63,805 nucleotides of DNA from an uncultured Nocardioidaceae bacterium. GTDB lineage: Bacteria; Actinomycetota; Actinomycetes; Propionibacteriales; Nocardioidaceae. How positions within the stretch are numbered: position 1 is the first letter of the stretch; every line of letters starts with the position of its first letter. The stretch lies in assembly GCA_902805845.1 (NCBI GenBank), contig CADCUI010000086.1, positions 1 through 63,805 of the forward strand, given 5' to 3'. The position numbers and the translations under genes are program-made. A model generated the notes under the pieces. It saw nothing but the letters and a program-made list of their open reading frames with translations, was not told the DNA's origin and did not search any database. This document shows, piece after piece, positions 35,175-41,967 of this stretch.

Positions 35175-35465
35175 ATGGCAAACCAGGCGATCGGCATGAT
35201 CGAGACGAAGGGCTACGTGGCTGCCCTGGCCGCCGCGGACGCCATGGTGAAGGCGGCCAACGTGACGATCGTCGGCCGCGAGGAGGTTGGTGACGGACTC
35301 GTGGCCGTGACCATCGTCGGCGACGTCGGAGCCGTCAAGGCCGCGACCGAGGCGGGTGCGGAGACCGCGGGGCAGGTCGGCGAGCTGGTGTCGGTGCACG
35401 TCATCCCGCGCCCCCACGTCGAGCTGTCCCGGCACTTCGGCACCGCGGCGGGGTCCCAGGGGTGA
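35175..35465 (+). CDS. BMC-H hexameric shell protein
   Basis: 96 residues, the usual length. [60 protein letters not shown] and [13 protein letters not shown] make a standard PduA-like BMC fold. The central pore loop reads VGDG where PduA has IGSG, replacing the pore Ser by Asp, so the pore should be acidic. A 61-bp gap, the longest before any shell gene, precedes it with its own AGAGAAGG site, perhaps allowing higher expression of this major shell component. GTGA overlap with the next gene. Confidence 0.96.
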   Translation: MANQAIGMIETKGYVAALAAADAMVKAANVTIVGREEVGDGLVAVTIVGDVGAVKAATEAGAETAGQVGELVSVHVIPRPHVELSRHFGTAAGSQG

Positions 35466-36151
35466 GCGAGACCTCCGTGCCTGCACGACCGGAGACGCGG
35501 TCACCCGGGCCGCCGTCGCCGCGCCCCGAGCTGCGGGTCTACCTGATGCTGGAGGACCTCCAGCGCCAGTTCGCCGCCTACATGGGGACGCCCTCCCGGG
35601 CGCGCGGCTATCCGCCGTTCGAGGGCCAGCACGCGCTCATCGTCGAGGTCGCTCCCGGCCTGGCCATCGAGCGGGTCATCGACCTGGCGCTCCGGGCGGT
35701 GCCGGCGGTGGAGCCCGGGATCCTCTTCGTCGAGCGCCAGTTCGGGGTCTTGGAGGTGCACGGCTCCGACCTCGAGGACGTGCGCCGGGCCGGTGCAGCG
35801 ATCCTGGACGGGCTCGGCGCGGCACCGGAGGACCAGCTGCGACCGCGGGTGCTCTTCAGCGACATCATCGAGGACGTCACCGACCAGCACGCCGTCATCC
35901 TCAACCGCACGCGGCAGGCGTCGATGCTCATGCCGGGCCAGACGCTGCTGGTCTACGAGATGACCCCGGCGCTGTTCGCCACGGTGGCAGCGAACGCCGC
36001 GGAGAAGGTGGCGCCCGAGGTGACGCTCGTCGACGTGTCGATGATCGGTGCTGCCGGTCGGGTGTACATGAGCGGCAGCACCGACGCCATCCTCCGGGCC
36101 CGGAACGAGATCACCCGGGTCCTGGAGGCGGTGGAGGGGCGGGAGCATTGA
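35462..36151 (+). CDS. BMC-T (tandem-domain) shell protein 2
   Basis: 229 residues, GTG start overlapping the BMC-H stop. A ~24-residue Pro/Arg-rich N-terminal extension precedes [20 protein letters not shown]. Domain 1 carries [20 protein letters not shown], domain 2 [40 protein letters not shown] and [20 protein letters not shown]. It shares the ILxVERQFGxLEVHxS and MIGAxGRVYxxG motifs with BMC-T 1, so the two came from a duplication. Two BMC-T types may build different facets or pores. Overlaps the kinase start (TTGA). Confidence 0.93.
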   Translation: MSETSVPARPETRSPGPPSPRPELRVYLMLEDLQRQFAAYMGTPSRARGYPPFEGQHALIVEVAPGLAIERVIDLALRAVPAVEPGILFVERQFGVLEVHGSDLEDVRRAGAAILDGLGAAPEDQLRPRVLFSDIIEDVTDQHAVILNRTRQASMLMPGQTLLVYEMTPALFATVAANAAEKVAPEVTLVDVSMIGAAGRVYMSGSTDAILRARNEITRVLEAVEGREH

Positions 36152-37158
36152 GCACGCACGACCTCTCCGAGGAGGACGTCGCCGCCAGGCTGGCCCCCGT
36201 CGCCCGTCGGGCGCTGGCGGAGTACGGCGTGACGCCCCACGCCGAGCTCACCCTGCTGAACGTCAGCGAGAACGCGACGTACGCCGTGGACGACCCCGCC
36301 ACGGGGCAGCGCACGGTGCTGCGGATCCATCGGCACGGCTACCACGACGGTCCCGAGATCGAGTCCGAGCTGGCCTGGCTCGACGCCCTCCGGGAGGACA
36401 CCGGCGTCCGGACCCCCCGGGTGCTCCCCACCGAGGACGGCCGGCGGCTGCTGGCGATGCCCGAGCCGGGGCAACGGGACCCCCGCTTCGTGGTGCACTT
36501 CGAGTACCTGCCCGGCGTGGAGCCGCAGCCCAGCGACGAGCGGCTGCCGGCGTCCTTCGAGCTGCTCGGCAGCATCACCGCCCGCATGCACGCTCATGCC
36601 CTCGGCTGGCGCCGCCCGGCCGGGTTCCGTCGATTCTCGTGGGACTACGAAGGCGCCTTCGGTCGAGGCGCGCGGTGGGGCCGGTGGCAGGACGGGATCG
36701 CGGTCGGCCCCGCCGAGCAGGAGGTCCTGGGCCGGCTCGACGCGACGCTGTGCAACCGGCTGGCCCGCTTCGGCTCGGGCCCGCACCGCTACGGGCTGGT
36801 GCACGCCGACCTCCGGCTGGCGAACCTGCTCGTCGACGAGGGCCGCACCTATGTCATCGACTTCGACGACAGCGGATGGAGCTGGTTCCTCTACGACTTC
36901 GGCTCTGCGGTGAGCTTCTTCGAGCACGATCCTCGGGTGCCCGAGCTGATGGACGCCTGGGTGCGCGGCTACCGGACCGTGCGGCCGCTGCCCCCGGAGG
37001 AGGAGGCCGAGCTGCCGACGTTCGTGCTGATGCGACGGCTGCTGCTCGTGGCCTGGATCGGGTCGCACGCGGGCACCGAGCTGGCCACCTCGATGGGCGC
37101 CGAGTACACCGCGGGCAGCTGCGACCTGGCCGAGGAGTACCTCACCCGCTTCGGCTGA
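36148..37158 (+). CDS. Amino-alcohol kinase, APH/choline kinase fold (probable 1-amino-2-propanol kinase)
   Basis: 336 residues with a TTG start at 36148 (GGGAG 2 nt upstream) overlapping the BMC-T stop. The APH fold is clear: NVSENATYAVDDPATGQR (nucleotide loop), HRHGYHDGPEIESELAWLDA, the catalytic loop HADLRLANLLVDEG with Asp and Asn, and metal-binding VIDFDDSGWSWFLYDFGSA. In M. smegmatis the kinase at this position phosphorylates (S)-1-amino-2-propanol; the equivalent role is inferred here by synteny. Phosphorylation makes the amino alcohol a substrate for the phospholyase encoded first in the operon. No encapsulation peptide is evident, so it may be cytosolic. Confidence 0.88.
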   Translation: MSTHDLSEEDVAARLAPVARRALAEYGVTPHAELTLLNVSENATYAVDDPATGQRTVLRIHRHGYHDGPEIESELAWLDALREDTGVRTPRVLPTEDGRRLLAMPEPGQRDPRFVVHFEYLPGVEPQPSDERLPASFELLGSITARMHAHALGWRRPAGFRRFSWDYEGAFGRGARWGRWQDGIAVGPAEQEVLGRLDATLCNRLARFGSGPHRYGLVHADLRLANLLVDEGRTYVIDFDDSGWSWFLYDFGSAVSFFEHDPRVPELMDAWVRGYRTVRPLPPEEEAELPTFVLMRRLLLVAWIGSHAGTELATSMGAEYTAGSCDLAEEYLTRFG

Positions 37159-37183
37159 CCAGCTGACCCGGTTGACTCGCTGA

Positions 37184-37191
37184 CCAGACCA
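37184..37191. promoter_or_regulatory. Possible GntR half-site before the SDR-GntR genes
   Basis: CCAGACCA matches the sequence at 30780-30787 in the main promoter region. It lies in the 73-bp gap between kinase and SDR, which also has CTGACC repeated three times. A second, internal promoter is possible. Confidence 0.3.
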
Positions 37192-37231
37192 CGAACCACC
37201 GCGCACAGCGCGGCACTCCCGAGGAGGACAG

Positions 37232-38014
37232 GTGTTCACATCGTTGGACGACCGCTCGGTCATCGTCACCGGCGGAAGCAAGGGGATCGGCAAGGGCATC
37301 GCCAGGGTGTTCAGCCGAGCCGGCGCGAACGTGCTGCTCGCGGCGCGTGACGAGAGCGCCCTGCGGGCAGCCGCGGACGAGCTGGCGGCAGGCGCACCAG
37401 GGCGGGTCGAGACGGTGGCGGCGGACGTCTCCCGGGTCGAGGACTGCCGACTGATCGCGGAGACGGCCGTGGAGCGGTTCGGGGGCATCGACGTGCTGTG
37501 CGCCAACGCCGGCATCTTTCCGGACCGGCCGCTGGCCGATCTGACCGAGGCCGACGTCGACGCGGTGCTGGGCTGCAACGTCAAGGGCACGATGTTTGCC
37601 GTGCAGGCCTGCCTCGAGGCGCTGGAGGCCTCCGGCCACGGTCGGGTCATCCTCACCTCGTCCATCACCGGACCCCTCACCGGTTATCCCGGCTGGTCGC
37701 ACTACGGCGCCAGCAAGGCGGCGCAGCTCGGGTTCCTGCGCACCGCGGCGATCGAGCTCGCGCCCCGGCGCATCACGATCAACGCCGTGCTGCCGGGCAA
37801 CATCGCGACGGAGGGGCTCGACGAGATGGGTGAGGAATACATTCGCGGGATGGAGGCCGTCATCCCTCAGCACCGGCTGGGGACCGTCGAGGACATCGGC
37901 TACGCAGCGCTGTTCTTCGCCACCGACCAGGCCTCCTACATCACCGGGCAGACCATGGTGGTCGACGGTGGGCAGGTCCTGCCGGAGTCGCCGGCAGCGC
38001 TGGAGGGCATCTGA
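37232..38014 (+). CDS. Short-chain dehydrogenase, probable 1-amino-2-propanol dehydrogenase
   Basis: 260 residues, GTG start with GAGGAGGA upstream. Classical [23 protein letters not shown] (cofactor loop), [10 protein letters not shown], catalytic Ser in [13 protein letters not shown], YxxxK in [20 protein letters not shown], and the C-terminal [17 protein letters not shown]. The SDR in the M. smegmatis RMM locus oxidises (S)-1-amino-2-propanol to aminoacetone and back; the same step is inferred here. It links aminoacetone from threonine to the kinase branch. Cytosolic or encapsulated location cannot be told. Confidence 0.88.
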   Translation: MFTSLDDRSVIVTGGSKGIGKGIARVFSRAGANVLLAARDESALRAAADELAAGAPGRVETVAADVSRVEDCRLIAETAVERFGGIDVLCANAGIFPDRPLADLTEADVDAVLGCNVKGTMFAVQACLEALEASGHGRVILTSSITGPLTGYPGWSHYGASKAAQLGFLRTAAIELAPRRITINAVLPGNIATEGLDEMGEEYIRGMEAVIPQHRLGTVEDIGYAALFFATDQASYITGQTMVVDGGQVLPESPAALEGI

Positions 38015-38020
38015 GCCGCC

Positions 38021-38812
38021 GTGAGTGAGGCGCCAGAAGTCTCCGGGCCGGCCGCCGAGCGGGTGCGCCGGCTGCTCCAGGACCGGATCGCCACCGGCTC
38101 GCTGCGCCCGGGCGAGCGGCTCGGGGCGGAGCGTGATCTGGCCGTGGACCTCGGTGTCAGCAGGTCGACGGTGCGACAGGCGCTGGCGGCCCTGGAACAG
38201 ACCGGTGAGGTCCGCCGGGTGCCGGGTCGTGGTGGCGGCACCTTCGTCCGACGCCGGAAGGTCGAGCGCGACCTGTCCCGGGTGGTCGGTGTGCCGGCGT
38301 TACTCGCGGCCCAAGGCATGACCTCCGGGTCCCGCATCGTCAGCACGGCGATCGAGAAGGCCGACGACGACACGGCGAGCGCCCTCGACCTCGCGACCGG
38401 CGACTACGTCGTCGACGTGGTGCGGATCCGACTGGCGGACGGGTCGCCGATCTCGCTGGAGCACGTCCGGCTCCCGGCGCAGCGGTTCCCGCGGCTGCTC
38501 GAGCTGCCCCTGGGGGGCTCGCTCTACGACCTGCTCGGCGAGCACTACGACACCATCCCCGGGGAGGCGGAGGAGCACATCGAGGTGACGCCGGCCGGCG
38601 AGGACGAGGCGTCGATCCTCGGCACCGCCCCCGGCGCCCCCCTGCTGTCCATCCGTCGGATCACCCGAGACCCAGGCGGCACGGTGTTCGAGTACTCCCA
38701 CGACCTCTTCCGGGCCGACCGCACCGTCATCACGGTGAGGACTCCGGCCGCCGCCCAGGAGAGCTCGGACGACGGTCGCGTCGTCCGGCTGCGACCGCGG
38801 GCGAAGCGGTGA
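38021..38812 (+). CDS. GntR-family regulator (HutC/UTRA subfamily) of the microcompartment operon
   Basis: 263 residues, GTG start 6 bp after the SDR stop. Winged helix (AAERVRRLLQDRIATGSLRP, GERLGAERDLAVDLGVSRST, VRQALAALEQTGEVRRVPGR) at ~10-75 and a UTRA ligand domain to ~245 (LSRVVGVPALLAAQGMTSGS, SPISLEHVRLPAQRFPRLLE, HIEVTPAGEDEASILG). It should repress the operon until a pathway intermediate binds. Candidate operators sit at 30596-30610, 30781-30806 and 37184-37191. Its stop overlaps the amidotransferase start (GTGA). Confidence 0.92.
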   Translation: MSEAPEVSGPAAERVRRLLQDRIATGSLRPGERLGAERDLAVDLGVSRSTVRQALAALEQTGEVRRVPGRGGGTFVRRRKVERDLSRVVGVPALLAAQGMTSGSRIVSTAIEKADDDTASALDLATGDYVVDVVRIRLADGSPISLEHVRLPAQRFPRLLELPLGGSLYDLLGEHYDTIPGEAEEHIEVTPAGEDEASILGTAPGAPLLSIRRITRDPGGTVFEYSHDLFRADRTVITVRTPAAAQESSDDGRVVRLRPRAKR

Positions 38813-39531
38813 CCCGCCGCGATGCCGGCACCGTGCTGGTGGTGGCGAACGAGCGCGACGCCGACACCGGGTACGTCGGCGAGCGGCTGGTCGAGCGGGG
38901 CTTCTCCCTGCGCACCGTCGTCCGGGAGCGACGTGAGGTGCCGGCCTCGCCGCCGGACGGCATCGTCCTGGTGCTCCTCCTGGGCTCGGCCTGGTCGGTG
39001 CACGCGCCCGTGGACGAGACGGTCCTGGAGAGGGAGTCCGCGTTGGCCCGCTCCGCACCTCAGGCAGGGGTGCCCGTGCTCGGGCTGTGCTACGGCGCCC
39101 AGGTGCTCGCCCATGCCCACGGGGGCTCGGTCGCGGCGGCGCCGCAACCGGAGGTGGGGCTCGTGACCGTGGTCTCGCAGGACCCGGAGCTGGTGCCGCC
39201 GGGACCGTGGGTCGCCTTCCACTCCGACGTCACCGAGCCTCCGCCCGGGGCGCGGGTGGTGGCCCACAACGACTGCGGGGTGCAGGCCTTCGTCATGCCG
39301 GGATCGCTGGGCGTCCAGTTCCACCCCGAGGTGCGACCGGAGGTGCTCGAGGAGTGGACCGCCGAGCTGCCGGAGATGCTGCAGGCGGCCGGCACCGACC
39401 GGGAGGAGCTCCTCAGCAGTGCCCGCAGCCGCGAGGCAGAGGCCCGCGCTGCGGCGTACGCGCTGGTCGACGCGTTCCTCGACGGTGTCCGGCACCTGCC
39501 GCTCAGGGGCGGACTCCCTCGGGAAGCGTGA
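38809..39531 (+). CDS. Class I glutamine amidotransferase-like protein in the microcompartment operon
   Basis: 240 residues. GATase-1 fold with nucleophile Cys94 in VPVLGLCYGAQVLAHAHGG and His-Glu in GSLGVQFHPEVRPEVLEEWT, so the catalytic triad is complete. Stand-alone members hydrolyse glutamine or gamma-glutamyl compounds (PuuD-like). In this operon it could remove a gamma-glutamyl group from an amine, release ammonia, or supply it to another enzyme; none of these is shown by sequence. A C-terminal helical extension of ~40 residues (REELLSSARSREAEARAAAY) is unusual. Its 3' end overlaps the convergent hypothetical gene by 29 bp. Confidence 0.85.
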   Translation: MTRRDAGTVLVVANERDADTGYVGERLVERGFSLRTVVRERREVPASPPDGIVLVLLLGSAWSVHAPVDETVLERESALARSAPQAGVPVLGLCYGAQVLAHAHGGSVAAAPQPEVGLVTVVSQDPELVPPGPWVAFHSDVTEPPPGARVVAHNDCGVQAFVMPGSLGVQFHPEVRPEVLEEWTAELPEMLQAAGTDREELLSSARSREAEARAAAYALVDAFLDGVRHLPLRGGLPREA

Positions 39532-39895
39532 GGCGGGGCACCCCGCCGAGCCTGCGGTGGAAGCGGACATGGTCGGCGTGGGCGTCGAGCGCCCGCCACA
39601 ACGCCTTGTGCGCCTCCCAGGGCAGCGGCTCGTCACCGTCGCACCAGCTGTCGCCGAACGCGATCCACACCGGCGTCCAGTCGGCGGCGGCGTCCCACTC
39701 CCCGCGGTGCCTCAGCAGCAGCCTGCGGCGCACCTGGAACTCCATGCGAGGCCCGTCGGTGCAGTTGGGCGCGGTCCTGACCGGCCACACCTGCAGGTCC
39801 ATGGTCATCAGCTCGAGCTCCAGGGCAGCGAGAACCCACGGATCCACCAGCACCGTGGCGACGTTCTCGTGCCGCACGCGTCTCACAACCGGCAC
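39503..39895 (-). CDS. Hypothetical protein at the end of the diol dehydratase operon
   Basis: 130 residues from the GTG at 39895, 1 nt after the reactivase stop, with GGCGGG upstream. It is rich in Trp and Arg: VATVLVDPWVLAALELELMT, LRHRGEWDAAADWTPVWIAF, GDSWCDGDEPLPWEAHKALW. No signal peptide or membrane helix. It is not the small reactivase subunit (DdrB/PduH), which would be expected here and is missing. I recognise no family. Tight coupling to the reactivase suggests a dehydratase-related job. Overlaps the convergent amidotransferase gene by 29 bp. Confidence 0.65.
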   Translation of the reverse strand: MPVVRRVRHENVATVLVDPWVLAALELELMTMDLQVWPVRTAPNCTDGPRMEFQVRRRLLLRHRGEWDAAADWTPVWIAFGDSWCDGDEPLPWEAHKALWRALDAHADHVRFHRRLGGVPRLTLPEGVRP

Positions 39896-39896
39896 G

Positions 39897-41588
39897 CTAA
39901 CCCGCCGGGGCCGCGTCCGACAGCCCTGTGTGCAACAGCCCGCAGGCGACGGCGTACCTGGTCCCGAGAGACCCCATGACGTCGCCGCGGCCCACCGCCA
40001 CACCGGCGGGCAGTGCCCCGGTCACCGCGGCCAGCACCTCGTCGTCGGCGGCGGGCCCGCCCACGACGACCACGGCGCGAGGTGAGGCGTCCAGGGTCCG
40101 CAGGGCACGGCGGACGTTGGCTCCCACGAGGTCGGTCTTGAGCGCCAGCCGGAGGGCGCGCCACTCACCGGGCGACATCGTCCGTGAGAAGGCCAGCAGA
40201 CCGGCAGGGCCACGCACCACGAGCGAGCCCAGGGTCTCGGCCGGTGCCGGCCGGTCGAGGAACGTCCGTGCGCCGTCCTCGCCCAGCATGAGCTGCGGCG
40301 TCTCCACGCGATGCGCAGGTCCGCGCTTGACCCACTCCGCCGCTGCCTGGGTGCTGACGCTGAGCGCCGCGACCGAGGCGGTCAGGAGCGAGCCTGCACC
40401 GGCCGCGACCACGGCCGAGTCGTCGGACACCACGTCGACGGTCCCGCCGCCCAGGTCCACCACCACGGCGTCGGCGACGGCGCCGGGCGTCGAGAGGGCG
40501 CCGACGCGTGCCGCCCGGGACTCCGAGCCCGCGGTCACGACCGGCACGCCGAGGAGCGCCGAGAGGCCGTCGGCAGGATCGACGTACGGCGCGTCGGAGT
40601 GCATCGACGCCACGCCGATCGATCGTGAGCCGACGCCGTCACGACGAGCCCGCACGGCTCCTGCCACGTCGCCGAGGTCCACCGTCCACAGGTCGTCGAC
40701 GGGCTCCGAATCGCACGCCGGGGGAAGCGCGTACGCCGTGGCCGCCCCCACGGTCTCGCGCCGCAGCCGTCGCTGACCCTCCGCGAACGGCAGCCGACCC
40801 AGGTCCCGCAGCTCCACCCAGCCCTGCGGCGTGGATGCGGCCGGCTGGCGACCCGGGTCCAGGGTCACCACGGCGTTGGTCACGTCGAACAGGGCGCCCG
40901 CGGCGGCGGCGGCGTCGGCGAGCTCGTCCTCCGACAGGTCGAGGAGGGCGCGGAGCCGCAGCGCGTCGGTGAGCACGCGCAGGGGCCGGCCGTCCTCGGC
41001 CACCTCGACCGCCACCCGGGTCGCCGACAGCACCGCGTCGGCGGGGACCTCGTCCACGACCGGCACCGGCACCCCGAGCCGGTGCGCCACCAGCACCCCC
41101 TCGTCGTCCTCGACGAGCACAGCCGCGAGCCGCCCGGCCGCACTCAACGAGGCAACCTGGGCGGGGACGGCGTCGTAGCGGATGCCGCGCGGAACCACGA
41201 CGATCACGGGGTCCGAGCCCGCCGCCTCGGCGCCGACGAGCACCGGACGGCCCACCCCGACGCCGGCTCCACCCGCCGTCGAGGACCCGGCGCGCACGAC
41301 GCGGAGTCGACCGGTCGGCAGCTCCTCCGGGGGCAGCTCCGCCACCTGAGTGCGCACCGGGCGCAGGGGTGCCACGACGGCACCGGTGGCCCGGACACCG
41401 TGCTGCCGCTCGAGGCGGCGTACCAGCGCGGCAGCCCCCGCGATGCTCTCCGGTGACCCCTTCTGACGTCGCGTCGGGGCCTGTCCCGCGCCCACGAGCG
41501 CGACCCCGTCCGCGGCGACCCGGCCCAGCACCACCTCGGTCGTCGCGTTGCCGATGTCGATCCCGGCGACGAGCCCTCGGACCCCCAC
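39897..41588 (-). CDS. Diol/glycerol dehydratase reactivase, large (ATPase) subunit
   Basis: 563 residues, GTG start. ASKHA ATPase fold: phosphate 1 GLVAGIDIGNATTEVVLGR and phosphate 2 DAVVVDLGGGTVDVVSDDSA, plus SLVVRGPAGLLAFSRTMSPG and GANVRRALRTLDASPRAVVV, as in DdrA/PduG. It exchanges damaged cobalamin for fresh adenosylcobalamin in inactivated dehydratase, using ATP. The length is close to, slightly below, that of DdrA. The small partner subunit is absent from the window. Third enzyme gene of the operon, 22 bp after the small-subunit gene. Confidence 0.9.
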   Translation of the reverse strand: MGVRGLVAGIDIGNATTEVVLGRVAADGVALVGAGQAPTRRQKGSPESIAGAAALVRRLERQHGVRATGAVVAPLRPVRTQVAELPPEELPTGRLRVVRAGSSTAGGAGVGVGRPVLVGAEAAGSDPVIVVVPRGIRYDAVPAQVASLSAAGRLAAVLVEDDEGVLVAHRLGVPVPVVDEVPADAVLSATRVAVEVAEDGRPLRVLTDALRLRALLDLSEDELADAAAAAGALFDVTNAVVTLDPGRQPAASTPQGWVELRDLGRLPFAEGQRRLRRETVGAATAYALPPACDSEPVDDLWTVDLGDVAGAVRARRDGVGSRSIGVASMHSDAPYVDPADGLSALLGVPVVTAGSESRAARVGALSTPGAVADAVVVDLGGGTVDVVSDDSAVVAAGAGSLLTASVAALSVSTQAAAEWVKRGPAHRVETPQLMLGEDGARTFLDRPAPAETLGSLVVRGPAGLLAFSRTMSPGEWRALRLALKTDLVGANVRRALRTLDASPRAVVVVGGPAADDEVLAAVTGALPAGVAVGRGDVMGSLGTRYAVACGLLHTGLSDAAPAG

Positions 41589-41610
41589 GTGAGCAGCCCG
41601 CCTCAGCCGC

Positions 41611-41967
41611 TCACGCGAGCAGGCCGCGCCGGGCGTAGACCTCGGCGGCCTCGCGCACCACTGCCGCGCACAGCGGGGCCGGGACAGCGTCGAGCCTGGC
41701 GGCGAGGGCCTCCAGCTCCTCCCCGGTGGCCCGGTGGGGCCGGAGGGACTCGTAGAGCGACAGCACCTGCTGCTCGTCCAGCAGCGCCAGCTCCGCGGCC
41801 CGGCGGAAGTTGGCGGCCAGCTGCGGGTTGGCGTGCCTCTCGGCGACCTCCGCCTGGCGCGCGAGCGTCTGGGGGTGGATGCGTACGTCGTCGGTCTCCA
41901 GCTCGTCCCGGGCGAGCCGGTCGAGCGTGAGGTCGGCGGAGTCGCGGCCGGAGAAGGCGTTGGTCAC
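41611..41967 (-). CDS. Diol dehydratase small subunit (PduE-like)
   Basis: 118 residues, GTG start overlapping the large-subunit stop (GTGA) with GGAGGTG upstream. Family features: LTLDRLARDELETDDVRIHP, QTLARQAEVAERHANPQLAA, NFRRAAELALLDEQQVLSLY and SLRPHRATGEELEALAARLD. It is shorter at the N-terminus than PduE and shows no extra amphipathic encapsulation helix before the core, suggesting the enzyme is not targeted by this subunit. Confidence 0.93.
   Translation of the reverse strand: MTNAFSGRDSADLTLDRLARDELETDDVRIHPQTLARQAEVAERHANPQLAANFRRAAELALLDEQQVLSLYESLRPHRATGEELEALAARLDAVPAPLCAAVVREAAEVYARRGLLA

Noticed and set aside
41611-41967. Encapsulation peptide on the diol dehydratase small subunit
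   Set aside because: The N-terminal helix (LTLDRLARDELETDDVRI) belongs to the family core rather than to an extra extension like those of Pdu enzymes.
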